Made by a program: the position numbers and the translations under genes
Notes under the pieces: generated by a model
Told to the model about the DNA's origin: nothing
Seen by the model: the letters and a program-made list of their open reading frames with translations, nothing else
Databases searched by the model: none
Shown: positions 1 through 8,059 of the stretch, one piece after another
Numbering within the stretch: the stretch's first letter is position 1
Layout of the letters: the number at the start of each line of letters is the position of its first letter
Origin: Alphaproteobacteria bacterium
Lineage (GTDB): Bacteria > Pseudomonadota > Alphaproteobacteria > RF32 > CAG-239
Length of the DNA stretch: 64,000 nucleotides
Reading direction: 5' to 3'
Assembly (NCBI GenBank): GCA_017477185.1
Contig: JAFUXF010000042.1
Coordinates: 1-64,000 of the forward strand

Positions 1-79
1 TCCGAACTCGGCCGTTAAACCCTGTTTCATCAATGGTACTTCGTCTTAAGACGCGGGAGAGTAGATCTATGCCGGATCT
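1..79 (+). rRNA. rrf: 5S ribosomal RNA, 3' part
   Basis: The window opens inside a 5S rRNA. The segment beginning CCGAACTCGGCCGTTAAAC, followed by TGGTACTTCGTC and CGGGAGAGTAG, is the conserved 3' half of bacterial 5S rRNA. The 5' half lies outside the window. The molecule probably ends near position 79, about 35 bases before a strong terminator, so this is the end of an rRNA operon transcribed rightward. No tRNA follows. Confidence 0.93.
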
Positions 80-112
80 TTTAATCACACAATCTTGTTC
101 CCTTCCTTTCCT

Positions 113-146
113 GCCCCGCTATCAATTATAGCGGGGCTTTTCTTTG
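113..146 (+). terminator. rRNA operon terminator
   Basis: The arms CCCCGCTA and TAGCGGGG surround a short AT loop and are followed by CTTTTCTTT. It is a typical intrinsic terminator just after the 5S rRNA, closing the rRNA operon. Confidence 0.88.
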
Positions 147-222
147 TGATTTTAGGCTACGCGTCATGAATACATAATCTTGTTTTTATGCTTGATTTTT
201 ATCTCCTTTGATTTATCATAAT

Positions 223-380
223 CCCCGTAAGCAGGTGTTCTGCTTATGGGGTCTCGAAAACTCCCTATATGGAAGATATACTCCTTCTATTGAAGAGGGA
301 GGCTGTGGAATATATTGAATACACAGGACTGTCATATAGCAGTTTTCGAACTCCCTCACCCCTAAAAGGGTGAGTTTTTT
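223..380 (+). ncRNA. Candidate structured RNA 1 upstream of an XRE gene
   Basis: This gene-free stretch is highly structured. A 12-bp hairpin occupies 223-251 (one G-U pair, loop GTGTT). Next comes a long-range stem: 254-262 pairs with 341-349 (9 bp), and after a small internal loop 265-271 pairs with 333-339 (7 bp). Inside it CTGTG/CACAG (303-307, 322-326) can form another helix. The closing strand runs into GAACTCC and then an intrinsic terminator (CTCACCC, loop CTAAAA, GGGTGAG, T6) ending near 377. A possible promoter is TTGATT (192-197), 16 bp, TATCAT (214-219), although this places the start inside the first hairpin. Residues 378-465 hold nothing else obvious. It resembles the locus at 21548-21737 in design. 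I do not recognise the RNA class; a divergent 6S-type or anti-Shine-Dalgarno RNA is possible. Confidence 0.5.
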
Positions 381-465
381 GTTGAAAAAATGAAGGTCCC
401 TTGGTCTTATCCTAAAGTGTTCGGAGGGATGACCATTGCAGAAATGAAAAAAAGGAGTTCAAATA

Positions 466-678
466 ATGAGTGGTAAACAAATCAGAAGAGATATCGGTCG
501 TCAATTCGGTGCTTTACGAAGATATAAAAAGTTATCTTTGCAAAAAGTCTCTGAGGCAACTAAAATCCATGTTAACACAATAGATGAAATTGAAATGGGT
601 ATTATCCGCCCCTGGGCGTGTTATACAAAACTCCGTCATTATTATAACTGTGATATTAAACTCGTTGAAAAAGAATAA
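466..678 (+). CDS. Small XRE-family helix-turn-helix protein
   Basis: A 70-residue protein that is almost entirely one HTH_XRE domain: residues about 12-60 hold the five-helix fold, with LRRYKKLSLQKVSE and the recognition segment HVNTIDEIEMG. It has no partner domain, so it probably binds DNA as a small dimeric regulator. The start is set by a good Shine-Dalgarno sequence, AAAGGAG, 8 bases before ATG. The segment GGAGTTC at this site is the exact complement of GAACTCC (349-355) in the structured RNA just upstream, so translation could be controlled by pairing; this is inference. The gene ends in a strong bidirectional terminator. Its targets are unknown. Confidence 0.8.
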   Translation: MSGKQIRRDIGRQFGALRRYKKLSLQKVSEATKIHVNTIDEIEMGIIRPWACYTKLRHYYNCDIKLVEKE

Positions 679-680
679 TA

Positions 681-709
681 AAAAACCGTCTCAAATGAGA
701 CGGTTTTTT
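681..709. terminator. Bidirectional terminator
   Basis: AAAACCGTCTC and GAGACGGTTTT pair around AAAT, with A-rich and T-rich flanks. It sits between the convergent ends of the small XRE gene and the antiporter gene and can serve both strands. Confidence 0.85.
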
Positions 710-712
710 CTT

Positions 713-2203
713 TTAGACATGGACAATTCCTCGACAGAAGGCATATAAGGCGCATAGCGCAATGATAATAAATATACCGGCCAACCAACGTTCGCCACAG
801 GTAAAGGCAGCCTCATTCGGCTCTCTTTCTTTACGGGCGCGGATATAGACAGGGATACCCAGAGCGATAATAATTACCGCCAGAAGCAAATATTTGAGAC
901 CAGCAGCGTAAATCAGCCACAGGGCATAGAATGCGCCTAAGATTGCGGTGATAAGTGCTGTTGAGCGGTGAATCACCGGTGATGAAAATTCGCCATCCTC
1001 ACACAGTTTCCATAAATATGCACAAGACATGAAATAAGCGGGCAAAACCATAACGCCGGTAATACTCAGCATTGTATTCCATGCATTGTTTGAAAAGAAA
1101 GCAAGAAGCAAAAATAATTGCATTGCACCTGAAGTTACCCATAAAGATATAGAAGGGGAACCCATATCATTTTCTTTTGTAAAGCATTTCGGAAATGTGC
1201 CATCAATGGCGGCGGCTTGTGGCATTTCAGCGGTAATCATGGTCCAAGCTAACCAGCTTGTCAGCACTGATACCAACAAACCTATATTCATAATCCAAGC
1301 ACCGCTTTTGCCCATAACGTGCTCTAAAATTCCAGCGGTTGATGGATTGGGAATAGTCGCTAAAACAGATTGCGACATATAGCCATAAGGCAACAAAGAT
1401 AAAAGAATATAAATCAATAGACATCCTGAAAATCCCAGTAGTGTCGCTGTTCCTACTTCTGATTGACTACGGGCGCGTTTAGACATCATGACGGCTCCTT
1501 CTATACCGATAAAAGCCCACAATGTTACCAGCATAGTACTTTTGATTTGAGTTGAAAGGCTGCCAAGTTTTATTTTGCTTTGCATTGCTTCTCCCCAAAA
1601 ATCAAAGTCGAAAGTGCGAAATTTGAAAACAAACAACATAATAAGGATAAACAAAGCTAGAGGGACAATCTTAACAATGGTACCTATTGTGTTGATATAG
1701 CTAGCTTGTTTGATTCCACGCAGGACAAGCCAATTAAAGCCCCAAATCAGAATTGATCCACCGATAATTGCCGGAAGCGTATTACCGCCGGCAAAATGCG
1801 GCGGAAAGAAGTAATTGAGGGCGTCCATGGTGATAATGGCGTAGCCGACATTTCCACAAACCTGACACAGCCAATATGACCAACCGATTGTGAAGCCTGT
1901 ATAGGCCCCAAAACCGGCGCGACTATAAGTGTAGATACCGGTTGTCATATCGGGTTTGACTTGTGATAAAATGCTAAAAGTGCGGGCAATAAAGTAGATA
2001 CCAATGCCGGTGATTATCCATGCTAACAAAACAGCTCCGGCAGAGGCTCCCTGAGCCATATTTTGCGGCAGGCTGTATATGCCGCCGCCAATCATGGAAC
2101 TGATAACAATTGCCGCTAAAGCCGGAATGCTTAAGCCTTCAGAGTGAGAAGGTGGTTCGGCAGGTGTTTGTTTGTTTCTTATATAAATTTTATGATATGC
2201 CAT
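713..2203 (-). CDS. APC-family basic amino acid antiporter (arginine/agmatine or arginine/ornithine type)
   Basis: A 496-residue integral membrane protein with about 12-13 hydrophobic segments. It belongs to the amino acid/polyamine/organocation superfamily, basic amino acid antiporter branch. The TM1 glycine motif of the substrate site is visible as SSMIGGGIYSLPQN (about residues 35-48), followed by an aromatic-rich TM3 region (GWSYWLCQVCGNVGYA). It lies 10 bases after a pyruvoyl-dependent arginine decarboxylase on the same strand, with its own AAGGA ribosome-binding site. The pairing argues that it exchanges external arginine for internal agmatine, as in the chlamydial AaxB/AaxC system. Arginine/ornithine or another cationic exchange is not excluded by sequence alone. 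Confidence 0.85.
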   Translation of the reverse strand: MAYHKIYIRNKQTPAEPPSHSEGLSIPALAAIVISSMIGGGIYSLPQNMAQGASAGAVLLAWIITGIGIYFIARTFSILSQVKPDMTTGIYTYSRAGFGAYTGFTIGWSYWLCQVCGNVGYAIITMDALNYFFPPHFAGGNTLPAIIGGSILIWGFNWLVLRGIKQASYINTIGTIVKIVPLALFILIMLFVFKFRTFDFDFWGEAMQSKIKLGSLSTQIKSTMLVTLWAFIGIEGAVMMSKRARSQSEVGTATLLGFSGCLLIYILLSLLPYGYMSQSVLATIPNPSTAGILEHVMGKSGAWIMNIGLLVSVLTSWLAWTMITAEMPQAAAIDGTFPKCFTKENDMGSPSISLWVTSGAMQLFLLLAFFSNNAWNTMLSITGVMVLPAYFMSCAYLWKLCEDGEFSSPVIHRSTALITAILGAFYALWLIYAAGLKYLLLAVIIIALGIPVYIRARKEREPNEAAFTCGERWLAGIFIIIALCALYAFCRGIVHV

Positions 2204-2213
2204 GGTTTATTCC

Positions 2214-2810
2214 TTATTTTGTCGGGGTGAATTTGACCGGTTCGGCATATTCAAAGTTCAAAAATCCGAGAGCGGTTAAGCTGTAGCCAAACTCTTGTTC
2301 AATGTTTACAAAATTATGCCACATTTGGAAATCGGAGTGTTTTTCAACACCACGCAATTCTAATTCATGATTTAGAGATTTATTGAGCCACATGCGGGCA
2401 TGACCTTCGGCAATTTCATCATCAATGTGGGTGTCAAAAAACTCGACATATTCAGCAGCCCAGCCACCAATCAGTTCGCCGTGTTTGTCTTTGCCCCAAC
2501 AAATACCGACACCGGTAGCGATAGCTTTATGTTCGTCACGTTTGGCACCGTGTCCTGCCATAATGACTTCCAAGACAGCACCATGCTTAAATTGTTTGAC
2601 AATGTCATCCGTTAGAGGGACGATGTTGCCGTGAATCTCCTTAGGCAAAACGGAAGTGTAGGGAACAACATTAAAATTCTCAATCTTTGCTTGCATGAGT
2701 GCAGAATCGTAACAGAAAGTTTCGAACGGTTGAGGGGGGATACCATCGTTTGCTTGTCCGGCACCACCGGTGATAAATGCCATAGTTGGGTAACGTACGC
2801 CTGTTGTCAT
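2214..2810 (-). CDS. aaxB: Pyruvoyl-dependent arginine decarboxylase
   Basis: A 198-residue protein of the pyruvoyl-dependent arginine decarboxylase family, which converts arginine to agmatine and CO2. These proenzymes cleave themselves at a Thr-Ser bond, and the Ser becomes the pyruvoyl cofactor; the site is visible as PYTSVLPKE (residues about 50-58). GGWAAEY and other family blocks follow. I chose the ATG at 2810, preceded by AAGGAG, giving the N-terminus MTTGVRYP; an upstream in-frame start would add 23 residues that do not look like the family. It is first in a two-gene operon with an antiporter, as in the chlamydial aaxB-aaxC cassette, implying arginine-dependent acid resistance or agmatine/polyamine supply. 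The function of the pair is inferred. Confidence 0.86.
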   Translation of the reverse strand: MTTGVRYPTMAFITGGAGQANDGIPPQPFETFCYDSALMQAKIENFNVVPYTSVLPKEIHGNIVPLTDDIVKQFKHGAVLEVIMAGHGAKRDEHKAIATGVGICWGKDKHGELIGGWAAEYVEFFDTHIDDEIAEGHARMWLNKSLNHELELRGVEKHSDFQMWHNFVNIEQEFGYSLTALGFLNFEYAEPVKFTPTK

Positions 2811-2890
2811 GATTTTTCTCCTTATTGTTGAAATTAAAATGAGTCGGCAATAAGGTAATTCTGATTTATGGCTTTTCAATAAAGAGAATA

Positions 2891-2927
2891 AAAAAATCCT
2901 ATAGGTCTGTGCCTATAGGATTTTTTT
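2891..2927 (-). terminator. Terminator of the internally repeated protein gene
   Basis: AAATCCTATAGG and CCTATAGGATTT pair around TCTGTG, with T-runs on both strands. It lies directly after the stop of the 418-residue orphan gene on the minus strand. Confidence 0.85.
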
Positions 2928-2928
2928 A

Positions 2929-4185
2929 TTACTTAAATGCCTGACTGAGAACATAGAGGTTAAGAAGTGATATCTCCTCTTTATTCAACTTACGCACCAG
3001 AGCATTGTTGAGCAGATAATCCGCGATATTCTCCGAAGTTGCCTCAATCCACTCACTCTTAATCAGGAGGTCTATCATTGTAGTGAGTTTCTCCTGAATG
3101 TAGGAAGCCAGATTGTGCTCCTTTAAGTTGTTACAGGAAAGAGCTAAAATCACCGTGCTGGCATTTGAAAAATGGCGACCATCAAAGATGAAGTCGATGA
3201 TTTCACTACTCAAAAAACCATAGCGGAAACTCCTGGCAATAAAGCGGTAGGTGATTTCTTTCAGTTCGGTAAAATCAGCAATTCCGCCTTTCAACAAATG
3301 CTTGGTGATGAGTGTTACCTGCTTATCCCATATTTCACGAACTTCTGTGAGGGTGAGGGCATTTTGCCATTTTTTGAGATCTTCATACCCGTTCCTGTCG
3401 CAGTACGCAATAGCGTTTTCAACCTCGGCGATGTCTTTCGTATGAGAGGACGGAATTGCATAGGGCTTCGTCTTTGTATCAATCATGTCCCATGTATACA
3501 ACTGCATGAGAGCATAAATGATGAGAATGGAAGCCTCCTCCTTGTACAGAGGTCGCTTGAGAGCAAGATGAAAAATATGCATAGCAATATCTTCACTACT
3601 CTCAGAGATAATTTTCTCCTTTTGTGCCAGTACCATGAGCATAGTATTAAGTTTCATGCGGCAATAGCTACTGATTGGCTGAAGCACCTCACGATGCTTG
3701 GCCAGCAAGATACCGGTCTCAAAAGAGAAGAAATCTCCGGCAAAAAGGTAAGTCAGCATATTACCGGTGAAAATACCTGCTTTTTCAGCTAATTCATCAA
3801 TAAAATTGTAGCTGATTTGCTTAAATTCTCGCTCGTAGGTTTCCGGCTTCCTCTCATAAAAGAGGGGAACAATGAGGTTAATCTGTCGTTCGTAAATGCT
3901 CATATTTGCCTCGAGAGAAACCTTTAAGGCCTGCTTGAGCCAAGAAAGTTCAGGAAGTTTACTTCCTTCGCAGATGGTCAAAGCTTCAAGCACTTCTTCA
4001 AGAATATCAATTTCTTGTTCTTTATGAGCGATTTTCCCCAAAGCCCAAGCTGTGACTTCTGCACTGTTCTCACCGGCCATGAGGCGGGCATAGAACTTTT
4101 TTCGTGCATAGGGGTACAGTTTTTTACTTACGGCGCACTCCTCTTTTGTCAGAGGTCTCGTTTTTTTTATTTTTTCTTTTTTCAT
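2929..4185 (-). CDS. Orphan helical protein with an internal duplication
   Basis: 418 residues, not recognised. No signal peptide or membrane segment; the sequence reads as largely helical. Two halves repeat each other: residues about 98-232 align with about 286-418. Matching pairs include FKQISYNFI with LKEITYRFI, YLFAGDFFSFETGILLA with FIFDGRHFSNASTVILA, and SSEDIAMHIFHLALKRPLYKEEASIL with a counterpart in the second half. The N-terminal ~95 residues are charged and may be a separate segment. There is no Shine-Dalgarno sequence; the leader is an AT-rich TTAATTAAAACCATATAATT, and C/G-ending codons (CTC, AAG, GAG) are more common than in neighbouring genes. A promoter is present upstream. These signs suggest a transferred gene. 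Confidence 0.72.
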   Translation of the reverse strand: MKKEKIKKTRPLTKEECAVSKKLYPYARKKFYARLMAGENSAEVTAWALGKIAHKEQEIDILEEVLEALTICEGSKLPELSWLKQALKVSLEANMSIYERQINLIVPLFYERKPETYEREFKQISYNFIDELAEKAGIFTGNMLTYLFAGDFFSFETGILLAKHREVLQPISSYCRMKLNTMLMVLAQKEKIISESSEDIAMHIFHLALKRPLYKEEASILIIYALMQLYTWDMIDTKTKPYAIPSSHTKDIAEVENAIAYCDRNGYEDLKKWQNALTLTEVREIWDKQVTLITKHLLKGGIADFTELKEITYRFIARSFRYGFLSSEIIDFIFDGRHFSNASTVILALSCNNLKEHNLASYIQEKLTTMIDLLIKSEWIEATSENIADYLLNNALVRKLNKEEISLLNLYVLSQAFK

Positions 4186-4225
4186 AATTATATGGTTTTA
4201 ATTAATAATTCTGTTTAACTTGTAA

Positions 4226-4254
4226 AGTATAGACAAAAAATGAGGTTTTGTAAA
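4226..4254 (-). promoter_or_regulatory. Sigma-70-type promoter of the orphan gene
   Basis: On the minus strand TTTACA (4249-4254) is separated by 17 bp from TATACT (4226-4231). The start codon lies about 43 bases after the -10 box, leaving a short AT-rich leader. Confidence 0.55.
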
Positions 4255-4255
4255 T

Positions 4256-4290
4256 AAAAAAATCCCTTTTCTTTTTAGAAAAGGGATTTT
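4256..4290 (-). terminator. Terminator of the fadL-like gene
   Basis: AAATCCCTTTTCT and AGAAAAGGGATTT pair and are flanked by A/T runs on both sides. It lies just past the stop of the FadL-like gene on the minus strand. Confidence 0.85.
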
Positions 4291-4309
4291 AATAAGGCTT
4301 AAATTTTTA

Positions 4310-5635
4310 TTAGAAGTTGTAAACAGCTCCTAAGCCGAAGAGGTGAATATTGCCTTTATAGCGGGCATATAGTCCACCACGGCTAGCGTCATTTCCCGTG
4401 CCTTGCAGATTAACGATGCTGCGCTCAGCATGAATAAATGAGTAACCGGCATTGATTGTCAGTTTATCATTATATTTGTATTCAAAGCCTGCAGCGTACC
4501 AGTATCTGTCAGAATCCGGAATACGCGGTGTGCGCGTACCATCAGTGACTGGCGTTTGGTCAAAAGCAAAACCGAAACGGAGTTTCCATTGCTCATTAAC
4601 ACGATAGCTGGCACCGATTGAATAAAACCATGCGTCTTTCCAATTTTCATTTGTGACGCTCAGAGGTTCATGATTCGCTTTGCCTTTGATTGTTAAATCA
4701 TCAAAAGATGACCAGTAGGTTTTTTGTGCTTCTGCCATAACAGACCATTTAGAGTTGATGTCATGGTAAACACCCATGGTCCATAAAGCCGGTGTCGTTA
4801 ATTTTGCAGTAATACGTTGATTGAAAGCGTGCATTTGTGTCATTAACGGTGTGTTAGAAGCAAATGAAATTTCACCTTTTAATTTATGGTTAACTTTACT
4901 ACGATATGCCATACCGAATCGGGTATCTGTCGTATATTCATACAAACCACCGATAATGTAGCCAACATCTGTTGCGTCGCCATGTAATTTGGTATTTGAA
5001 ATGCCGTCGGCTAAGGCAAAACCTGCCGGTTGTGATTTATCAACGCCATGCAAAACGCCATTTTTCAGCGTTGCATCGGCATACTGTGCAACCAAGCCGC
5101 CGGCGATGGTTAAATCACAAGTCATACGATGTGCATACATTGCTGTTAAGTTATAGACAGACAATTCAGATAAGGTACCATGGTTGGCTCCCGCCCATTG
5201 TTGGGAATAATCGGTAACTAATCCAAATGGGGCACTTAATGAAATACCGATTGAGTTTCGAGAATCGAGAGCTTTTGTCGCGGCGACAGAGGGTAGAATC
5301 ATCTTATTAACGGGGTGATTCATTTTATTATCATACGCGAAAATTTCGCTTTGATTAGCATATAAAGGGTGCGGTGTCGGGCTATAGCCAAGTGCACCTT
5401 CACCCTTAACGTGGCCGACAATGGCTGTGGCGTTGAATGAAACTTGATCCGGTTGACGGATAATTGCAGCAGGGTTAAAGAAAGCATAAGAAGCGTCTTC
5501 AGCACCGGCACTGGCTCCGGCAAAAGCATTTCCTAAACCGGCAACGGATTGTTCTCGAAGTAAAAATCCGGCGGCATTAGCTTGAGAAACAGCAAGAATG
5601 GTCCCTAAAGCTGTAAGTGTAATAAGTTTTTTCAT
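4310..5635 (-). CDS. fadL: FadL/OmpP1-family outer-membrane transporter
   Basis: A 441-residue outer-membrane beta-barrel of the FadL (long-chain fatty acid/hydrophobic compound) family. The start chosen is the ATG at 5635, giving a clean signal peptide (residues 1-21, cleaved after SQANA). The mature N-terminus, AGFLLREQSVAGLGNAF followed by ASYAFFNPAA, is the FadL plug/hatch signature. The protein ends in an aromatic residue (VYNF), as barrel proteins do for BAM recognition. Upstream in-frame codons would place a long non-signal extension in front, so they were rejected. It is transcribed divergently from the acyltransferase/acyl-ACP synthetase gene, which could use fatty acids delivered through it. 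Substrate unproven. Confidence 0.86.
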   Translation of the reverse strand: MKKLITLTALGTILAVSQANAAGFLLREQSVAGLGNAFAGASAGAEDASYAFFNPAAIIRQPDQVSFNATAIVGHVKGEGALGYSPTPHPLYANQSEIFAYDNKMNHPVNKMILPSVAATKALDSRNSIGISLSAPFGLVTDYSQQWAGANHGTLSELSVYNLTAMYAHRMTCDLTIAGGLVAQYADATLKNGVLHGVDKSQPAGFALADGISNTKLHGDATDVGYIIGGLYEYTTDTRFGMAYRSKVNHKLKGEISFASNTPLMTQMHAFNQRITAKLTTPALWTMGVYHDINSKWSVMAEAQKTYWSSFDDLTIKGKANHEPLSVTNENWKDAWFYSIGASYRVNEQWKLRFGFAFDQTPVTDGTRTPRIPDSDRYWYAAGFEYKYNDKLTINAGYSFIHAERSIVNLQGTGNDASRGGLYARYKGNIHLFGLGAVYNF

Positions 5636-5849
5636 ATACATAGTCTTTTTATTGTTAAACCAAAACACTAAAGTTATATTTTGGTTACTCTGAAAAATCA
5701 ATATGTATATCAACCACCTTGCATAATGTTCGTAAATATTCAATAAAAACAATTTGTTATCTTGCTTTTTCACTAGTTTTTTTTAGGGGCTTTACAAAAC
5801 GGATATTTTTGCTTTAATAAGAGCAAGTTTAACTCTCAGGAGAGAATAT

Positions 5850-8027
5850 TTGCAAAATTTTGTTCGTTTCTGCCTGCGTTGCGTTTTCAGGCTGTTTAAG
5901 GTACGTTATCGTCTTCAGTTTAAGGAAAAGAAATTACCGGGGCGGGGCGTTTATGTTTCTAACCACGTTTCTTATTTGGATCCTATTCTATTATTCGCCT
6001 TTTTACCGGGGAATCCGATATTTGCGTTGAACGGCCACTTGTATCGTAGTCGTTTGATTCGGTTTTTGATGAAGACGGCAGATGTTGTTCTCTTTAATCC
6101 GATTGAGCCGATGGATATCAAAAATTTGATTACCAAGGTCAGTGAAGGGCGTTTATGCGTTATCTTTGCGGAAGGTAGAATTACAGAAAACGGCAGCTTG
6201 ATGAAAATTTATGAAGCTCCGGGTTTGGTTGCCGATAAATCTAAGTCTCCTTTGATTCCGATTTGGATTACCGGTCCGCAGTATGGTTATTTTTCTAAGA
6301 CCAAAGGTAAGTTGCCGCATCGGCCGTTGCCGAAAGTTTTAATTACGGTGGGCAAGCCTCGTAGTTTTAAGTTGAAAGATGAATTACGTCGTCAACGTGA
6401 TCACATTAGCAATGAAGTGTATCAAATCTTGCGAGAAATGTGTTTTGAGGTTAATTATAATCCGAATATTTCGTTGTTTGCGCAACTGATGAAGACTTCT
6501 AAAGTTCATTCCAAGAAAAATATGTTTGTGCGTCCGGCATTTGTTGAAGATATTCAACGTGTTCCTAACTCATATAAGGATATTATCATCAAATCATTTG
6601 TCTTAGGTAAATATTTTAAGAAACATACACGTAAAGGTGAACATGTCGCTCTGATGCTGCCGAATTCAATTGCAGCCGTTTGTACATTTTTTGGTTTATC
6701 TGCATATGATCGAGTTCCTGTGATGTTAAATTTTTCAGTAGGGGCGAAAAATATTGCTTCTATGTGTAATACTGCTCAGGTTAAAACGGTTATTACCTCT
6801 ATGACTTTTATCAAAACTGCAAAATTAGAATCGACTGTAGAGGTTTTGAAAGCAGCCGGATATGATGTGGTTTATTTGGAGTCTTTACGACATAAAATCA
6901 GCCTGATGAATAAGATTAATGCGTTTTTACGCTATAAAATCAAAAGAGTACCACATCGTGATGGTGGAAATAAGAAGGCTTGTATTTTATTTACATCCGG
7001 TTCAGAAGGCGCACCGAAAGCTGTTGTATTGAGCCATGCTAATATTATCTCAAATATTAAGCAGATGGCGGCAATTGAAACCATTAATATTACGGATACT
7101 GTTTTTAATGCCTTACCTATGTTTCATAGTTTAGGGTTGACGGTAGGGACGTTATTTCCGATTTTGGAAGGGGCAAAGTTGTTTTTATATCCGTCACCAT
7201 TGCATTATCGTGTTGTTGCTGAAATCGTTTATGAAATCGGGGCAACAATTATGTTTGGGACGGATACATTTTTCCGTGGATATGCTAAGATTGCGCATCC
7301 GTTTGATTTTCACAATGTTCGTTTTATGTTTGGTGGCGCAGAAGCAATTAAGCCGGACACGCGTAATATTTGGATGGAACGTTTAGGAATACGAGTTATG
7401 GAAGGTTATGGGGCAACAGAGTGTTCGCCGGTTATTACTGCTAATAACAGTATTTTTAATCGGTTTGGTTCTATCGGTAAATTGTTGCCCGCTATTCAAT
7501 ATAAGATTGAGCCGGTTGATGGAATCGCTACAGGCGGTGAGTTAGTTGTTAAAGGTCCGAATATTATGTTGGGTTATATTATGCCTGATAACCCAGGGGT
7601 GTTACAGCCGCTCGAGGATGGTTGGTATCATACCGGTGATGTGGTCGAAATAGATGAAATCGGTTTCTTATACATTAAAGACCGTATTAAGCGTTTCGCT
7701 AAAATCGGCGGTGAAATGGTTTCTCTTAATGCTGTTGATGAAATGGTTCGCAAGGCTTATGAGTGGATGGGAGCTAATTTTGAATACGGTGTCGTTTCTG
7801 TCCCTCACGAGAGTAAAGGGGAGCAGATCGTGCTTGTTACCAATAATACCAGTGTTCAGCAGGATGTTTTAGTAAACTATATTCGAAATAACGGAATGTC
7901 AGAGTTGTTCTTACCTCGTATTATTTTATATCGGGAACATCTGCCGCTTTTTGCAACAGGAAAGGCGGATAATGTAACCCTGAAAAAAGAAGTATTAGAA
8001 GAGCTTGCTAAGCGACAAGCCGCATAG
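5850..8027 (+). CDS. aas: Bifunctional acylglycerophospholipid acyltransferase / acyl-ACP synthetase
   Basis: 725 residues, close to the usual ~720 of Aas. An N-terminal PlsC-type acyltransferase carries the HX4D motif (H39-D44 in NHVSYLD) and the FAEGR motif (106-110). The C-terminal AMP-forming ligase carries the P-loop FTSGSEGAPK (about 380-390), YGATECSP (about 519) and GWYHTGDV (about 590). The enzyme would activate free fatty acids onto ACP and re-acylate lysophospholipids at the inner membrane. The start codon is TTG, fixed by CAGGAGAG 5 bases upstream. No MFS flippase (LplT) domain is fused. It faces the FadL-like gene across a ~210-bp divergent promoter region, suggesting a joint role in fatty acid salvage. 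Confidence 0.9.
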   Translation: MQNFVRFCLRCVFRLFKVRYRLQFKEKKLPGRGVYVSNHVSYLDPILLFAFLPGNPIFALNGHLYRSRLIRFLMKTADVVLFNPIEPMDIKNLITKVSEGRLCVIFAEGRITENGSLMKIYEAPGLVADKSKSPLIPIWITGPQYGYFSKTKGKLPHRPLPKVLITVGKPRSFKLKDELRRQRDHISNEVYQILREMCFEVNYNPNISLFAQLMKTSKVHSKKNMFVRPAFVEDIQRVPNSYKDIIIKSFVLGKYFKKHTRKGEHVALMLPNSIAAVCTFFGLSAYDRVPVMLNFSVGAKNIASMCNTAQVKTVITSMTFIKTAKLESTVEVLKAAGYDVVYLESLRHKISLMNKINAFLRYKIKRVPHRDGGNKKACILFTSGSEGAPKAVVLSHANIISNIKQMAAIETINITDTVFNALPMFHSLGLTVGTLFPILEGAKLFLYPSPLHYRVVAEIVYEIGATIMFGTDTFFRGYAKIAHPFDFHNVRFMFGGAEAIKPDTRNIWMERLGIRVMEGYGATECSPVITANNSIFNRFGSIGKLLPAIQYKIEPVDGIATGGELVVKGPNIMLGYIMPDNPGVLQPLEDGWYHTGDVVEIDEIGFLYIKDRIKRFAKIGGEMVSLNAVDEMVRKAYEWMGANFEYGVVSVPHESKGEQIVLVTNNTSVQQDVLVNYIRNNGMSELFLPRIILYREHLPLFATGKADNVTLKKEVLEELAKRQAA

Positions 8028-8029
8028 TT

Positions 8030-8058
8030 AAAAAGCCTGCCGGTCGGTGGGCTTTTTA
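8030..8058. terminator. Terminator between aas and the EAL-like pair
   Basis: AAAAAGCCTGCC and GGTGGGCTTTTT pair around a short loop. It lies between the convergent ends of aas and the second EAL-like gene and could serve both. Confidence 0.75.
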
Positions 8059-8059
8059 G

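Noticed and set aside
147-222. A tRNA gene after the 5S rRNA
   Set aside because: No cloverleaf or CCA end could be found in this stretch.
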